Source of the DNA: Gilliamella sp. Choc5-1
GTDB taxonomy: Bacteria; Pseudomonadota; Gammaproteobacteria; Enterobacterales; Orbaceae
Assembly: GCF_001690595.1 (NCBI RefSeq)
Contig: NZ_LZHH01000046.1
Location: 33,096 to 97,095 of the forward strand
Direction of reading: 5' to 3'
DNA: 64,000 bases
The stretch's first letter is position 1. The number at the start of each line of letters is the position of its first letter. The notes under the pieces were generated by a model. The model ran no database searches, had not been told where the DNA came from, and was given only the letters and a program-made list of their open reading frames with translations. A program made the position numbers and the translations under genes. This document shows positions 20,822 through 30,992 of the stretch, one piece after another.

Positions 20822-21889
20822 TTATAGTACTCCTTTTGAGCTTGGTAATCGGTCACTTTCAATTTTGATGGCTTGTTTTAATGTTCTAGCAAAAGCTTTA
20901 AATAAACTTTCTACTTTATGATGATCATTATCGCCTTCTGTTTCAATATGCAATGTAATAGCCATAGCATAACTAATTGAGTAAAAGAAATGTTCTACCA
21001 TTTGCGTGCTCATATCGCCAACTTTAGGGTGAGTAAACTCTGCTTTAAATTTTAGATAAGGGCGTCCTGAAATATCTATTGCACATTTAGCTAAACACTC
21101 GTCCATAGGGATAACTGAGGCATAACGGGTAATACCACGTTTATCATCGAGTGCTATTTTTAGTGCCTCTCCTAAAGCTAGTCCAGTATCTTCTATGGTA
21201 TGATGATCATCAATATGTAAATCACCATCAACTTGGATATTGAGTTTAATTCCACCATGAGTCGCAATTTGATCGAGCATATGATCAAAAAAACCAATTC
21301 CAGTATTAATTTGACTGCCACCTTGGCGATCAAGCCACACTTCAACAAGTATTTTAGTTTCTTTGGTATTGCGTTTAACTTTTGCATAACGATCTTTAAT
21401 GGTTAATCGTTGGGCGATTTCGTCCCAGTTTAAATTTTCAGGATGATATCGTAATCCTTGGATTTGCATGTTTTCAGCTAATTGAATATCTGTGACCCTG
21501 TCACCAATAACATAACTGTTTTGTTTATCTAATTTACCACTAGTAAGATATGGCAAAACTAATTGGATTTTCGGCTTACGACACTCACAATTATCTTCTG
21601 GAAAGTGTGGGCAAATTAAGACATCCTCAAAATTAACACCTTGCGATTTAAAAATCTGCATCATCAAATTGTGTGGACCATCAAAATCAGCCTGTGGATA
21701 GCTACTAGTCCCGAGCCCATCTTGATTAGTGACCATCACTAAATGGTATCCCGCAGTTTGTAGCTTGAGTAGTGCTGGGATCACATTAGGTTCAAAAGCC
21801 AATTTTTCAAACTGATCAACCTGAAAATCAACCGGAGGCTCCGTAATTAATGTGCCATCTCGATCAATAAATAAGTACTTTTGTAACAT
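20822..21889 (-). CDS. hisB: bifunctional histidinol-phosphatase / imidazoleglycerol-phosphate dehydratase
   Basis: 355 residues, the enterobacterial fusion. The N-terminal HAD phosphatase starts with FIDRDGTL and has the zinc-binding Cys/His cluster ([11 protein letters not shown]). The C-terminal dehydratase has the metal motifs [14 protein letters not shown] and [10 protein letters not shown], and near its end NDHHKVES. It carries out steps seven and nine of the pathway. Confidence 0.96.
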   Translation of the reverse strand: MLQKYLFIDRDGTLITEPPVDFQVDQFEKLAFEPNVIPALLKLQTAGYHLVMVTNQDGLGTSSYPQADFDGPHNLMMQIFKSQGVNFEDVLICPHFPEDNCECRKPKIQLVLPYLTSGKLDKQNSYVIGDRVTDIQLAENMQIQGLRYHPENLNWDEIAQRLTIKDRYAKVKRNTKETKILVEVWLDRQGGSQINTGIGFFDHMLDQIATHGGIKLNIQVDGDLHIDDHHTIEDTGLALGEALKIALDDKRGITRYASVIPMDECLAKCAIDISGRPYLKFKAEFTHPKVGDMSTQMVEHFFYSISYAMAITLHIETEGDNDHHKVESLFKAFARTLKQAIKIESDRLPSSKGVL

Positions 21890-21897
21890 TTTTGCTC

Positions 21898-22965
<1,068 letters not shown>

Positions 22966-24267
22966 CTATTTTTGATTTATTGAATTTAATACCGATAAAC
23001 GAAGACTAACTGCTTGTTTATGGGCGGTGAGTTGTTCAGCCTCTGCCATAAGCTCAACGGCATTACCTATTGCTTTTAATCCTTCTGGTGTTAATTTTTG
23101 CACCGTCATACGTTTTTGAAAATCAGCAAGCCCAAGACTAGAATATGTGGCTGTATAACCATAAGTTGGTAATACATGATTGGTTCCTGATGCATAATCA
23201 CCTGCTGACTCCGGTGACCAATCCCCTAAAAAGATTGAGCCAGCACTAGTAATTTGCTCAACTAATTCATCCGCATTTGCAGTTTGAATAATTAAGTGTT
23301 CGGGACCATAGCGATTACTAATAGCAACACATTCATCCAAATCTTTAGTTACAATAAGGCGACTTTCTTGCAATGATTTTTCAGCGATATTCTGGCGGGA
23401 TAGTTGCGTAAGTTGTTTATCGACTTCAATCGATACTGCTTGTGCTATTTTTTCATCAGGTGTTAACAAAATAACTTGTGAATCAGGACCATGTTCAGCT
23501 TGTGATAAAAGATCGGCAGCAATGAAAGCAGGATTAGCCGAACTATCTGCAATGACTAATACTTCAGATGGACCTGCAGGCATATCAATGGCTGCGCCAT
23601 CAAGGCGTTGGCTAACTTGGCGTTTGGCTTCGGTAACGTAAGCATTTCCAGGACCAAAAATCTTAGCTACTTTAGGCACTGATTCGGTTCCAAATGCCAT
23701 AGCTGCAATTGCTTGGGCTCCACCAAGCTGGTAAACTTCGGTCACGCCACAAAGTTCAGCCGCATATAATATTTCATCAGCAATCGGAGGCGGCGAGCAT
23801 AAAATAACTTTACTACATCCTGCAATTTTTGCAGGGATTGCTAGCATTAATACGGTTGATAATAAAGGTGCTGAGCCACCAGGAATATATAGTCCTACAG
23901 ATTCAATTGGGCGAGTCACTTGCTGACAATTTATACCTGGCATTGTTTCAACTGTAATAGCTTGTTTTACTTGAGCTAGGTGGAATTTTTCGATATTAGA
24001 AACAGCAAGTTGCATAGCTTGTTTCAATTCTGAATTAACTCGGCAAGTTGCAGCTTTAATTTCATCTTGAGTTAATTTAATTTGCTTGATCTGAATTTTA
24101 TCAAACTTGTTACTAAGCGTTTTTAATGCCTCATCACCATTTTGTTTAACTTGACCCAAAATATCAGTTACCGATTGACTAATCGAATCAGAAGCAGTAA
24201 TTGCTGGGCGAGTAAGTAGTTTCCTGCGTTGATCGTCAGTACATTGTTGCCAATAAGAGAGTTTCAT
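22966..24267 (-). CDS. hisD: histidinol dehydrogenase
   Basis: 433 residues. Family motifs include [25 protein letters not shown], the [15 protein letters not shown] segment, [12 protein letters not shown] and [15 protein letters not shown]. It oxidises histidinol to histidine in the last step of the pathway. It lies 4 bp after hisG and 9 bp before hisC. Confidence 0.96.
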   Translation of the reverse strand: MKLSYWQQCTDDQRRKLLTRPAITASDSISQSVTDILGQVKQNGDEALKTLSNKFDKIQIKQIKLTQDEIKAATCRVNSELKQAMQLAVSNIEKFHLAQVKQAITVETMPGINCQQVTRPIESVGLYIPGGSAPLLSTVLMLAIPAKIAGCSKVILCSPPPIADEILYAAELCGVTEVYQLGGAQAIAAMAFGTESVPKVAKIFGPGNAYVTEAKRQVSQRLDGAAIDMPAGPSEVLVIADSSANPAFIAADLLSQAEHGPDSQVILLTPDEKIAQAVSIEVDKQLTQLSRQNIAEKSLQESRLIVTKDLDECVAISNRYGPEHLIIQTANADELVEQITSAGSIFLGDWSPESAGDYASGTNHVLPTYGYTATYSSLGLADFQKRMTVQKLTPEGLKAIGNAVELMAEAEQLTAHKQAVSLRLSVLNSINQK

Positions 24268-24271
24268 ATTA

Positions 24272-25171
24272 TTACTCCATCATTTTTTCAATTGGTAATA
24301 CAAGAATTGAACTTGCGCCTAATGTTTTTAATTTTTCCATGGTTTCCCAAAAAAGAGATTCACTACTCACCATATGTAGCGCAACACGATTTTGCTCGCC
24401 TGTTAACGGTAAAATGGTTGGATTTTCGGCACCCGGCAATAGCGCAACAATATCATCTAACACCTCAGTAGGGGCGTGGAGCATAATATATTTGGATTCA
24501 CGAGCTTGAATAACGCCTTGAATGCGTGTCATGATTTTATCGATTAACGCCTGTTTTATTGGCGACATTTCACCTTGACGTTGAATTAAGCAGGCTTTTG
24601 ATTTATAAATAACTTCGATCTCTTTTAGTCCATTGGCCTCAAGCGTTGCACCACTCGAAACCAAATCACAAATTACATCGGCAAGCCCAGCCCGAGGGGC
24701 AACTTCGACCGAACCATTAAGCAAACATGTTTTAAAGTTAACATTATATTGAGCAAGATAACGGCGGAGCAGGTGAGGGTAAGTGGTGGCAATACGCAAA
24801 TCATTTAAACATTCTGGTCCTGTATACTCAAAATCACGAGGTGCTGCGATCGACAATCGACAGCCACCAAAATCTAAACTACGCAATTTTTTAAATTGTG
24901 GATCTTCGCCTTCGGCCTGCCTATCTAATACTTCCTCTTCTAAAACATTTTCGCCGACAATCCCAATATCGACAACGCCATCAATAACCAGTCCGGGGAT
25001 ATCGTCGTCACGAACACGCAAGATATCAATGGGCATATTTTCAGCAAAAGCAATCAAACGCTGTTCCTGAAGATTAATTTTAATACCACATTGGGCAAGT
25101 AACTTTTTTGATTCGTCACTTAATCGACCTGACTTTTGCATAGCAATGCGTAAACGCGAATTATCCAACAT
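24272..25171 (-). CDS. hisG: ATP phosphoribosyltransferase (long form)
   Basis: 299 residues from the ATG at 25171, the same length as E. coli HisG, with GGAGAAAG before it; an upstream TTG at 25183 is rejected. Segments [34 protein letters not shown] and the C-terminal regulatory domain ([18 protein letters not shown]) match the long HisG form, which is feedback-inhibited by histidine. It is the first structural gene after the leader. Confidence 0.97.
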   Translation of the reverse strand: MLDNSRLRIAMQKSGRLSDESKKLLAQCGIKINLQEQRLIAFAENMPIDILRVRDDDIPGLVIDGVVDIGIVGENVLEEEVLDRQAEGEDPQFKKLRSLDFGGCRLSIAAPRDFEYTGPECLNDLRIATTYPHLLRRYLAQYNVNFKTCLLNGSVEVAPRAGLADVICDLVSSGATLEANGLKEIEVIYKSKACLIQRQGEMSPIKQALIDKIMTRIQGVIQARESKYIMLHAPTEVLDDIVALLPGAENPTILPLTGEQNRVALHMVSSESLFWETMEKLKTLGASSILVLPIEKMME

Positions 25172-25212
25172 ATCTTTCTCCAAAGTTATCTAAAAATTTA
25201 TAAACTACAAAC

Positions 25213-25246
25213 AAAAAACCCTCGGAAGTTTGATCTTCCGAGGGTT
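25213..25246 (-). terminator. his attenuator terminator
   Basis: Perfect 12-bp stem AACCCTCGGAAG / CTTCCGAGGGTT with a 6-nt loop, followed on the minus strand by a T run. It lies between the leader peptide and hisG. A competing hairpin (GGAAGAC / GTCTTCC, 25271-25288) lies between it and hisL, as expected for classical attenuation. Confidence 0.92.
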
Positions 25247-25311
25247 TCTGCTTGCTTTTGCGACATCACCGGAAGACCAAAGTCTTCCAGCACCAATTGC
25301 CCGAAGACTAT

Positions 25312-25377
25312 TCAGGAATGATGGTGATGATGATGTGTACTAATAGCATTAGTAATAAAAACGCAAAAACAATTCAT
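25312..25377 (-). CDS. hisL: his operon leader peptide
   Basis: A 21-codon minus-strand ORF whose end encodes six consecutive histidines (CAT CAT CAT CAC CAT CAT) followed by Ser and TGA. Stalling of the ribosome at these codons under histidine shortage would favour the antiterminator and allow reading into hisG. The enterobacterial leader has seven histidines in a peptide of 16 residues, so this one is slightly longer with one fewer His. Confidence 0.93.
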   Translation of the reverse strand: MNCFCVFITNAISTHHHHHHS

Positions 25378-25529
25378 AAAAATAAAAACCTTTAACTGAG
25401 TTGATAATTAAAGCTACTGAACAAAATATAACAGAATTTACATGCTCGCAACTTTTTTTTGTTTTTTATGTAAAAAATCTTTATACAAAAAATAGTCAAC
25501 AAGTTTAGGTGTAAATTTTTAAAATAGCG

Positions 25530-25922
25530 TTATTTAATCACTTTTGACTGATGACTAACTTTATAACGGCAATAGAGCTCAAGTTTGTCTAAAAAATGTG
25601 GTAAGTTTTGGTCTGTAAATTCACTTTTTATAAAATAACACCCATCGCCTGTGATTTTATAAAATTCGATGATTTCTTTAAACGACATGACCATGTTTTC
25701 GAACGAGGTGAATTGATTTGAATTCATATAAATCGTTATAAACTGAAGCTGATTTGTTTTTTCTTTAATAGTAAATTTTTCAATAATATGATTATCATAC
25801 AATTCTTGAACTCGCTGTCCAACAGCCTGTCCTGACAAATATACTTTTTCGCCAATTTCTTTCCATGATTGACGACTATTTTTTTTAAGTTCATCTAAAA
25901 TAGCGCGATCTTTTTTATCCAT
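25530..25922 (-). CDS. Lrp/AsnC-family regulator (short form)
   Basis: 130 residues. The N-terminal helix-turn-helix covers residues 1-50 (DRAILDELKKNSRQSWKEIG, LSGQAVGQRVQEL), typical of AsnC proteins. The C-terminal ligand (RAM) domain is shorter than in Lrp (about 164 residues), with the GDGCYFIKSEF strand visible. It is divergent from the cysteine hydrolase gene 118 bp away and may control it; that is inference from position. Confidence 0.75.
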   Translation of the reverse strand: MDKKDRAILDELKKNSRQSWKEIGEKVYLSGQAVGQRVQELYDNHIIEKFTIKEKTNQLQFITIYMNSNQFTSFENMVMSFKEIIEFYKITGDGCYFIKSEFTDQNLPHFLDKLELYCRYKVSHQSKVIK

Positions 25923-26040
25923 ACTTGTTTATCTTTTTCATTTTGAAAGTAGGTAAGTAATAATACTTTCAATTCATTATGTAACAGATAGCGTAATTAT
26001 CGCATAATTATCAACTCAAACATAATTTAAGGACAAAACA

Positions 26041-26604
26041 ATGAAACAAGGGTTAATAATTATCGACGTACAAAATGACTATTTCCCAACGGGTAAATTT
26101 ACTTTAAACAATACAGAATTAACTTTACAAAATACCTTAAAACTACAAAAACACTTTAGAGCACAACAATTACCGATCTTTTATATTCAGCATATAAAGT
26201 CTGATCCTCATGCGGATTTTTTTGCTAACGGAAGTTTAGGCGCTGAAATTCATCCAAGTTTGTTACCGCTTGGTAACTTGCATGAGTATCTTGTCAAAAA
26301 AACATTCCCTAATAGTTTTTATCAAACTGAGCTACAAAAAAAATTACAACAAGAACAGATCCAGCAGATGGTTATTTGTGGAATGATGAGCCATATGTGT
26401 GTTGACTCAACAACACGTCACGCATCCGAACTAGGTTATCAACCGATATTAATCCACGATGCTTGTACAACTTGTGATCTCGAATTTGATGGTAAAACGA
26501 TTCCATCCCAAGTGGTACATAACAACTTTATGTCTGCCTTAACCAATTTTGCATCGGTTGTAAGTTGTGAAATGTTTGTTCAAACCAAACTGGCTATTTT
26601 ATAA
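26041..26604 (+). CDS. isochorismatase-family cysteine hydrolase
   Basis: 187 residues. The catalytic triad of the family is in place: Asp9 (IIDVQNDY), Lys87 (KKTFPNSF) and Cys120 (GMMSHMCVDST), with the conserved cis-peptide GMM segment. Members hydrolyse isochorismate, nicotinamide or related amides; the substrate is unknown here. AAGGA lies before the ATG. The gene is divergent from an Lrp-like regulator. Confidence 0.82.
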   Translation: MKQGLIIIDVQNDYFPTGKFTLNNTELTLQNTLKLQKHFRAQQLPIFYIQHIKSDPHADFFANGSLGAEIHPSLLPLGNLHEYLVKKTFPNSFYQTELQKKLQQEQIQQMVICGMMSHMCVDSTTRHASELGYQPILIHDACTTCDLEFDGKTIPSQVVHNNFMSALTNFASVVSCEMFVQTKLAIL

Positions 26605-26679
26605 ATTATAGCATTGTAATTAAATGATTATGGATAATGGATGCCAAAAAAGCGATAACATATTTATAAACAATCTAAA

Positions 26680-26940
26680 TTGGCTCGATCACAAACCGAG
26701 CCTTTTACGCTGTATTGCAATTTTAATTATAAAGATAACCAATATTGCCGTGCTGTCTACTTATATCAAAAAAATGCGTATATTGATTACACCTACGTTT
26801 TAACTGAAATACAAAAAAATGAATTCACAACAAACCCACAAAACTATAGTCAGTCTTACATGGACAAACAAATAGCTGCAACTCAAAAAGCCCATAAAAT
26901 TGTCACATCAATTTTTGATGAAATGCGTATAGAACAATAA
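26680..26940 (+). pseudogene. short ORF, possibly a gene remnant
   Basis: 86 codons with no ATG; the first start is TTG at 26680 with no ribosome site. The same frame continues left through seven more codons to a TAA, and a start ATG in that frame lies only five codons further left. The protein (two Cys, many Tyr/Gln/Asn) was not recognised. This looks like the body of a small gene interrupted by a stop near its 5' end, or an unused frame. Confidence 0.3.
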
Positions 26941-27030
26941 GGGGAATGATTTTGGGTGTAGATACTATTGGCATTTTTATCATCAAAATAAAAATATTCA
27001 AACCATCACACCAGTTATATTAAACTTTAT

Positions 27031-27072
27031 AAGTTGCAAACTCAAAAACTCGAAAGTTTGATCTTCCTTATT
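27031..27072. repeat. relic copy of the his attenuator sequence
   Basis: This segment aligns with 25194-25238: TTATAA, CAAAC, an A run, CTCG and then AAGTTTGATCTTCC, identical over the last 14 bases. The right arm that would complete the hairpin is lost. It is most simply a partial duplication of the his attenuator. Confidence 0.6.
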
Positions 27073-27164
27073 TGGAAGTTAATAGGTAGTTTTACTATTT
27101 ATTGATTTGTTAATTCTATCTATATTTGGGAGTAATTAGAAAGTATTTTTGCTTAATCGGAATC

Positions 27165-27201
27165 ACTATAAAAAAATAGCAGTGCGACTGGTTAGTCGCA
27201 C
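27165..27201 (-). terminator. terminator of the Tm-1-like pair
   Basis: Perfect 8-bp stem GTGCGACT / AGTCGCAC with a GGTT loop (27182-27201), followed on the minus strand by TGCTATTTTTTT. It lies 20 bp after the stop of the downstream gene. Confidence 0.85.
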
Positions 27202-27221
27202 CGTTATTGCTTATATTATTG

Positions 27222-28052
27222 TTAGTGTCGTTGAATTGATTTAAATTGTTTTGTAGTTTGTTTTAATGCTACTTCTGTTGGTAAGCGCTCCATTGAGCTT
27301 GCCCCATAAAATCCATTACAATCAGGGCAATTATTTAAAATATATTCGGCATCTTCAGGAGTGGCAATAGGGCCGCCATGGCATAAAATAATAATATCAG
27401 GGCGAATTGCTTTAGCTGCTTTGGCCCATTGATTGATTAATGGTACACAATCTACAAGTTTTAATGCTGTTTCTGCACCAATACTACCACCTGTTGTTAG
27501 TCCCATATGAGGTACTAAAATATCAGCACCCGATTTAGCCATATCGATTGCATTTTGTTCACTAAATACGTAAGGTGTTGTAAGTAGATCTTTTTCATGT
27601 GCTTTACGAATCATTTCCACTTCTAAGTCGTATCCCATGCCTGTTTCTTCTAGATTTGCTCTAAAATTACCATCAATAAGTCCTACAGTTGGAAAGTTTT
27701 GTACACCAGCAAATCCTGTTTCTTTAATTTTATCTAAAAATTGGTCAAACTGGCAAAATGGATCAGTACCGTTTACACCTGCTAGCACTGGTGTGTGTTT
27801 GACTACAGGCAATACTTCTTTTGCCATATCCATAACAATTTCGTTAGCATTGCCATAAGCTAGTAATCCTGCTAATGAACCTCTACCTGCCATACGGTAA
27901 CGTCCTGAATTATAGATAACAATAAGATCGATTCCACCTGCTTCTTCACATTTTGCTGATAATCCTGTCCCAGCACCACCACCAATAATTGGTTGACCTT
28001 TATTAATCATATCGTGGAATTTTTTTAACAATTGAGCACGTTGACTACTCAT
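27222..28052 (-). CDS. phosphoenolpyruvate hydrolase-like TIM-barrel protein
   Basis: 276 residues from the ATG at 28052, with GGAG 8 bases upstream (an upstream TTG is rejected). Segments [44 protein letters not shown] and [14 protein letters not shown] match the family named after phosphoenolpyruvate hydrolase. This family corresponds to the C-terminal half of the plant resistance protein Tm-1. It is translated 16 bp after the gene for the N-terminal half homologue, so the two probably form one enzyme or complex. The true reaction is not established. Confidence 0.75.
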   Translation of the reverse strand: MSSQRAQLLKKFHDMINKGQPIIGGGAGTGLSAKCEEAGGIDLIVIYNSGRYRMAGRGSLAGLLAYGNANEIVMDMAKEVLPVVKHTPVLAGVNGTDPFCQFDQFLDKIKETGFAGVQNFPTVGLIDGNFRANLEETGMGYDLEVEMIRKAHEKDLLTTPYVFSEQNAIDMAKSGADILVPHMGLTTGGSIGAETALKLVDCVPLINQWAKAAKAIRPDIIILCHGGPIATPEDAEYILNNCPDCNGFYGASSMERLPTEVALKQTTKQFKSIQRH

Positions 28053-28068
28053 TATATTCTCCAAATAT

Positions 28069-29277
28069 TTATTTCATTACATTTGCAAATTCGTTGCTGA
28101 TTAGATCACAAAACTCTGCTGAATTTATGTGATAAGGGGTTTTTATTAACTTTCTTTTGTCAGTTTGAATAAAAGTTTTTTCAAATTCATCAATAAATGC
28201 TTGATTAGCTTGTGGTAACCAAAAAGCTCCACCTTCAATATCTAACGCTGAAAACCCACCTTCTGGAATAATAAAAGTCACATGACCTAGGCATTGGTTA
28301 AGTTTATTTGCGATCCAATTAGCCATTTTTTTGTTTTCTTCTGGCGTTGTTCGCATTAAAGTCACTTGGGGATTATGTGGATAGAATAAACGATCTTTAT
28401 ATTTTTCAGGAATTGTATCAGGGCTTGCAAAATTAACCATATCCAGTGCACCACATGAACCAATATAAGGTATTTTGCTTCTAGCTATTGCACCAAAACG
28501 GTCTTCATTACAAGCTAAAACTCCGCCGAAAAGATAATCGCATACTTCGGTTGTTGTGATATCAAGGACACCATGTAATAGGTGACTGTCGGCAAGTTTT
28601 TCCATGGCTTTACCGCCACTACCTGTTGCATGAAAAACCAAACAGTCATATTGTTTATGTAATTTTGCTGATACGGATTGAACACATTTAGTTGTAACAC
28701 CAAACATAGTCAATCCTATTGCCGGCTTATCTTCAATAATATCTTGGCTTTTAAAAAGAACCGAACCTGCAATAAAGTTTGCAGCATTGGTTAAAACTTT
28801 TCTAGATATGACATTAATACCTGCAATATCTGTAACTGAATACATCATCGCAATATCACTTGCACCAATATAACCAGAAATATCGCCTGATGCCATTGTA
28901 GATACCATCAGTTTAGGAACTCCAACAGCTAGTGATTGCATAGCCGGAGTAATTAAGGCTGTTCCACCTGAACCACCTAACCCTAGTATGGCTTCTACAT
29001 CATTTTGAGCTATCAAAAATAATTTAAATGCATCAGCCATTGCAACAATTGCTTTACCTCTATCTCCACAAAAAACAGCTTGTTTACCATTTGGATGGTA
29101 ATTAGCAACGGTTTCAGCCTCAACAGTAGCTAAGTGATTAAATTGATGATGTTGTGTAGAAATATCGACAATTTTACAGTCAAGTTTTTTTAAATTGAGG
29201 AGCTTTTTAATATAAACAATTTCTTCCCATTTGGTATCTAGTGTAGTGACCAAATAAATTTTACCAGTTAATGCCAT
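28069..29277 (-). CDS. Tm-1-like / UPF0261 ATP-binding domain protein
   Basis: 402 residues of the UPF0261 family, homologous to the N-terminal half of plant Tm-1. Visible features are [13 protein letters not shown] at the start, a Gly-rich [16 protein letters not shown] loop, [15 protein letters not shown], and [14 protein letters not shown]. The family binds ATP; its metabolic role is unclear. GGGG precedes the ATG. It forms a two-gene operon with the TIM-barrel gene and is divergent from a TetR regulator. Confidence 0.78.
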   Translation of the reverse strand: MALTGKIYLVTTLDTKWEEIVYIKKLLNLKKLDCKIVDISTQHHQFNHLATVEAETVANYHPNGKQAVFCGDRGKAIVAMADAFKLFLIAQNDVEAILGLGGSGGTALITPAMQSLAVGVPKLMVSTMASGDISGYIGASDIAMMYSVTDIAGINVISRKVLTNAANFIAGSVLFKSQDIIEDKPAIGLTMFGVTTKCVQSVSAKLHKQYDCLVFHATGSGGKAMEKLADSHLLHGVLDITTTEVCDYLFGGVLACNEDRFGAIARSKIPYIGSCGALDMVNFASPDTIPEKYKDRLFYPHNPQVTLMRTTPEENKKMANWIANKLNQCLGHVTFIIPEGGFSALDIEGGAFWLPQANQAFIDEFEKTFIQTDKRKLIKTPYHINSAEFCDLISNEFANVMK

Positions 29278-29350
29278 TTATTACCCCTAACTAAGTTAAT
29301 TGTTGAGTACTTATAACAAAATTCTGATTAGTTGTTGTGCATTATATATC

Positions 29351-29374
29351 AAAATGAGAACTAAGTCTCATTTT
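29351..29374. promoter_or_regulatory. candidate TetR operator
   Basis: Inverted repeat AAAATGAGA-N6-TCTCATTTT (9-bp arms) between the divergent TetR gene and the Tm-1-like operon, 74 bp before the latter's start. Its position and symmetry fit a TetR-family operator; the assignment is inferred. Confidence 0.5.
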
Positions 29375-29455
29375 TTTTATCAAATGATAAATTTTAACTA
29401 ATTTATTAAAATGATGTATTATGTTACTTATTAGTAAATATTGAATATATGCTCA

Positions 29456-30088
29456 ATGATTCAAAACAATTTAATATCTTCTTCCCCAACATATGCAGGT
29501 GTAAAAAAACGGACTTATGAACGTTTAATTAATACTGCATTAGAAGTGTTAGAACAAGGATGTGAACTCACTATAACTGAATTAGCTGATAAGTCAGGTA
29601 TTTCTAGAGCAACGGCATATCGTTATTTTCCTACACAAAGTGATTTAATTGCAGCAGTGGTTGAAAGCTCATTAGAACCTATTTTTAATTGGCATTCTAC
29701 CAAACAAAATGTAGATGAACGTATTAATGATTTTTTAGCTTTTGCGTTTCCTCAAATGTTAAAACATGAAGGAGCGCTACGTGCGGCATTAAGGATTTCA
29801 TTACAACAATGGGCAACAGCACGAGCCTCATCATCATTGCAAACTGAAAAATTGGTTAGAGGTAATCGAAAAGAAATCCTTTCTACAATATTATTGCCAC
29901 TCAAAACTGAGTTACCTGAGGAAATTTATAATAAAGTTATTTATGCTATATCAATCATTTATGGCTCAGAAATATTTATGGTTTTAAAAGATATTTGGAA
30001 ATTGGATAATCAAAAAATTGTATCGTTAACACAGTGGATAGCAAAAGCTGTAATTAACCAAGCTCGGCAAGATGCATCAAAAATGTAA
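29456..30088 (+). CDS. TetR-family regulator
   Basis: 210 residues from the ATG at 29456; a TTG at 29441 is the alternative and no strong ribosome site is seen for either. The helix-turn-helix (LTITELADKSGISRATAYRY) lies near residues 36-55, followed by an all-helical ligand domain. It is divergent from the Tm-1-like pair, which it probably controls, and it also precedes the SDR-ligase pair by 65 bp. Confidence 0.75.
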   Translation: MIQNNLISSSPTYAGVKKRTYERLINTALEVLEQGCELTITELADKSGISRATAYRYFPTQSDLIAAVVESSLEPIFNWHSTKQNVDERINDFLAFAFPQMLKHEGALRAALRISLQQWATARASSSLQTEKLVRGNRKEILSTILLPLKTELPEEIYNKVIYAISIIYGSEIFMVLKDIWKLDNQKIVSLTQWIAKAVINQARQDASKM

Positions 30089-30152
30089 TTTAGCCATAAA
30101 GTAATTTAGTATTAATTTTATACAGCTACGATAAAATAGTGATGATTAATAG

Positions 30153-30992
30153 ATGAAGATTTTGATTGAATTGCTTAATTATCTCCTTTTCCCTATATAC
30201 AAGCCCAATTTTTGCCAGTTAAAACAGTCTTTACAACATAAGACAATTATTATTACTGGCGCTAGTTTTGGAGTTGGTGAGGCATTATGTTATCTTTTGG
30301 CTGATATTGAGTGTCAACTTATTTTAGTGGCTAGAACAGCAGATAAATTGCAATTAATTAAGCAATCGTTATCAGGCAAAAAAGTAAAAGTTGCACTGTT
30401 TAGTGCCGATTTGCGTGATGCTAAACAGTTAGATAATTTTATTACTTATTTAGAACCTTATCATGTTGATATCTTTATCAATAACGCGGGTATATCAATT
30501 TGTCGCCCAATTATGCAATCGTTAGATCGTATGCATGATTTTGAAAGAACCATTAAACTAAACTATTTGGCACCAGTTAAATTGTGTTTGGCATTAATTC
30601 CTAAATTACAACAATCGAAAGGGCACATTGTTAATGTTTCGGCAATAAACGTTTTGTTAGCACCAACAGTTAATTGGGCGGCTTATCAAGCATCTAAAAC
30701 CGCTTTTGATCAGTGGCTACGTTGTGCTAGTAGTGAGTTTGAAAACCAGCAGATAGTTGTTTCGACAGCTTATTTACCTTTGGTTAAAACCCGAATGATA
30801 GCGCCGACTAAAATCTATAAAAAACTTCCTGCACTGCAACCTAACCAAGCGGCAACTATTATTAGTCGTTTGCTTGTTACTAAAAAACGTCAATATAAAC
30901 CATGGTGGGCGATTTTGGGACAACTGGCCTCTGTTATTTTTAACGGTGTTTGGTGTAAATTAAATTATTATTATATTAAGAAAAAACAATGA
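30153..30992 (+). CDS. short-chain dehydrogenase/reductase
   Basis: 279 residues. The NAD(P) site TGASFGVGEA lies at about residue 36, NNAG near 113, and the catalytic Tyr-x3-Lys in YQASK near 180. An N-terminal hydrophobic stretch and a basic C-terminus with an aromatic patch suggest membrane association. It overlaps the next gene by 4 bp (ATGA), so it forms a pair with an acyl-activating enzyme. The pair could reduce or modify an acyl chain; this is inferred. Confidence 0.75.
   Translation: MKILIELLNYLLFPIYKPNFCQLKQSLQHKTIIITGASFGVGEALCYLLADIECQLILVARTADKLQLIKQSLSGKKVKVALFSADLRDAKQLDNFITYLEPYHVDIFINNAGISICRPIMQSLDRMHDFERTIKLNYLAPVKLCLALIPKLQQSKGHIVNVSAINVLLAPTVNWAAYQASKTAFDQWLRCASSEFENQQIVVSTAYLPLVKTRMIAPTKIYKKLPALQPNQAATIISRLLVTKKRQYKPWWAILGQLASVIFNGVWCKLNYYYIKKKQ

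Noticed and set aside
21492..21504. GTGACCCTGTCAC as a matS site
   Set aside because: One mismatch in the centre and fully explained by hisB coding sequence (GDRVTDIQ).
29330..29360. dif-like site (GTGCATTATATAT)
   Set aside because: Only a short resemblance; the two 11-bp XerCD arms of dif cannot be made out.
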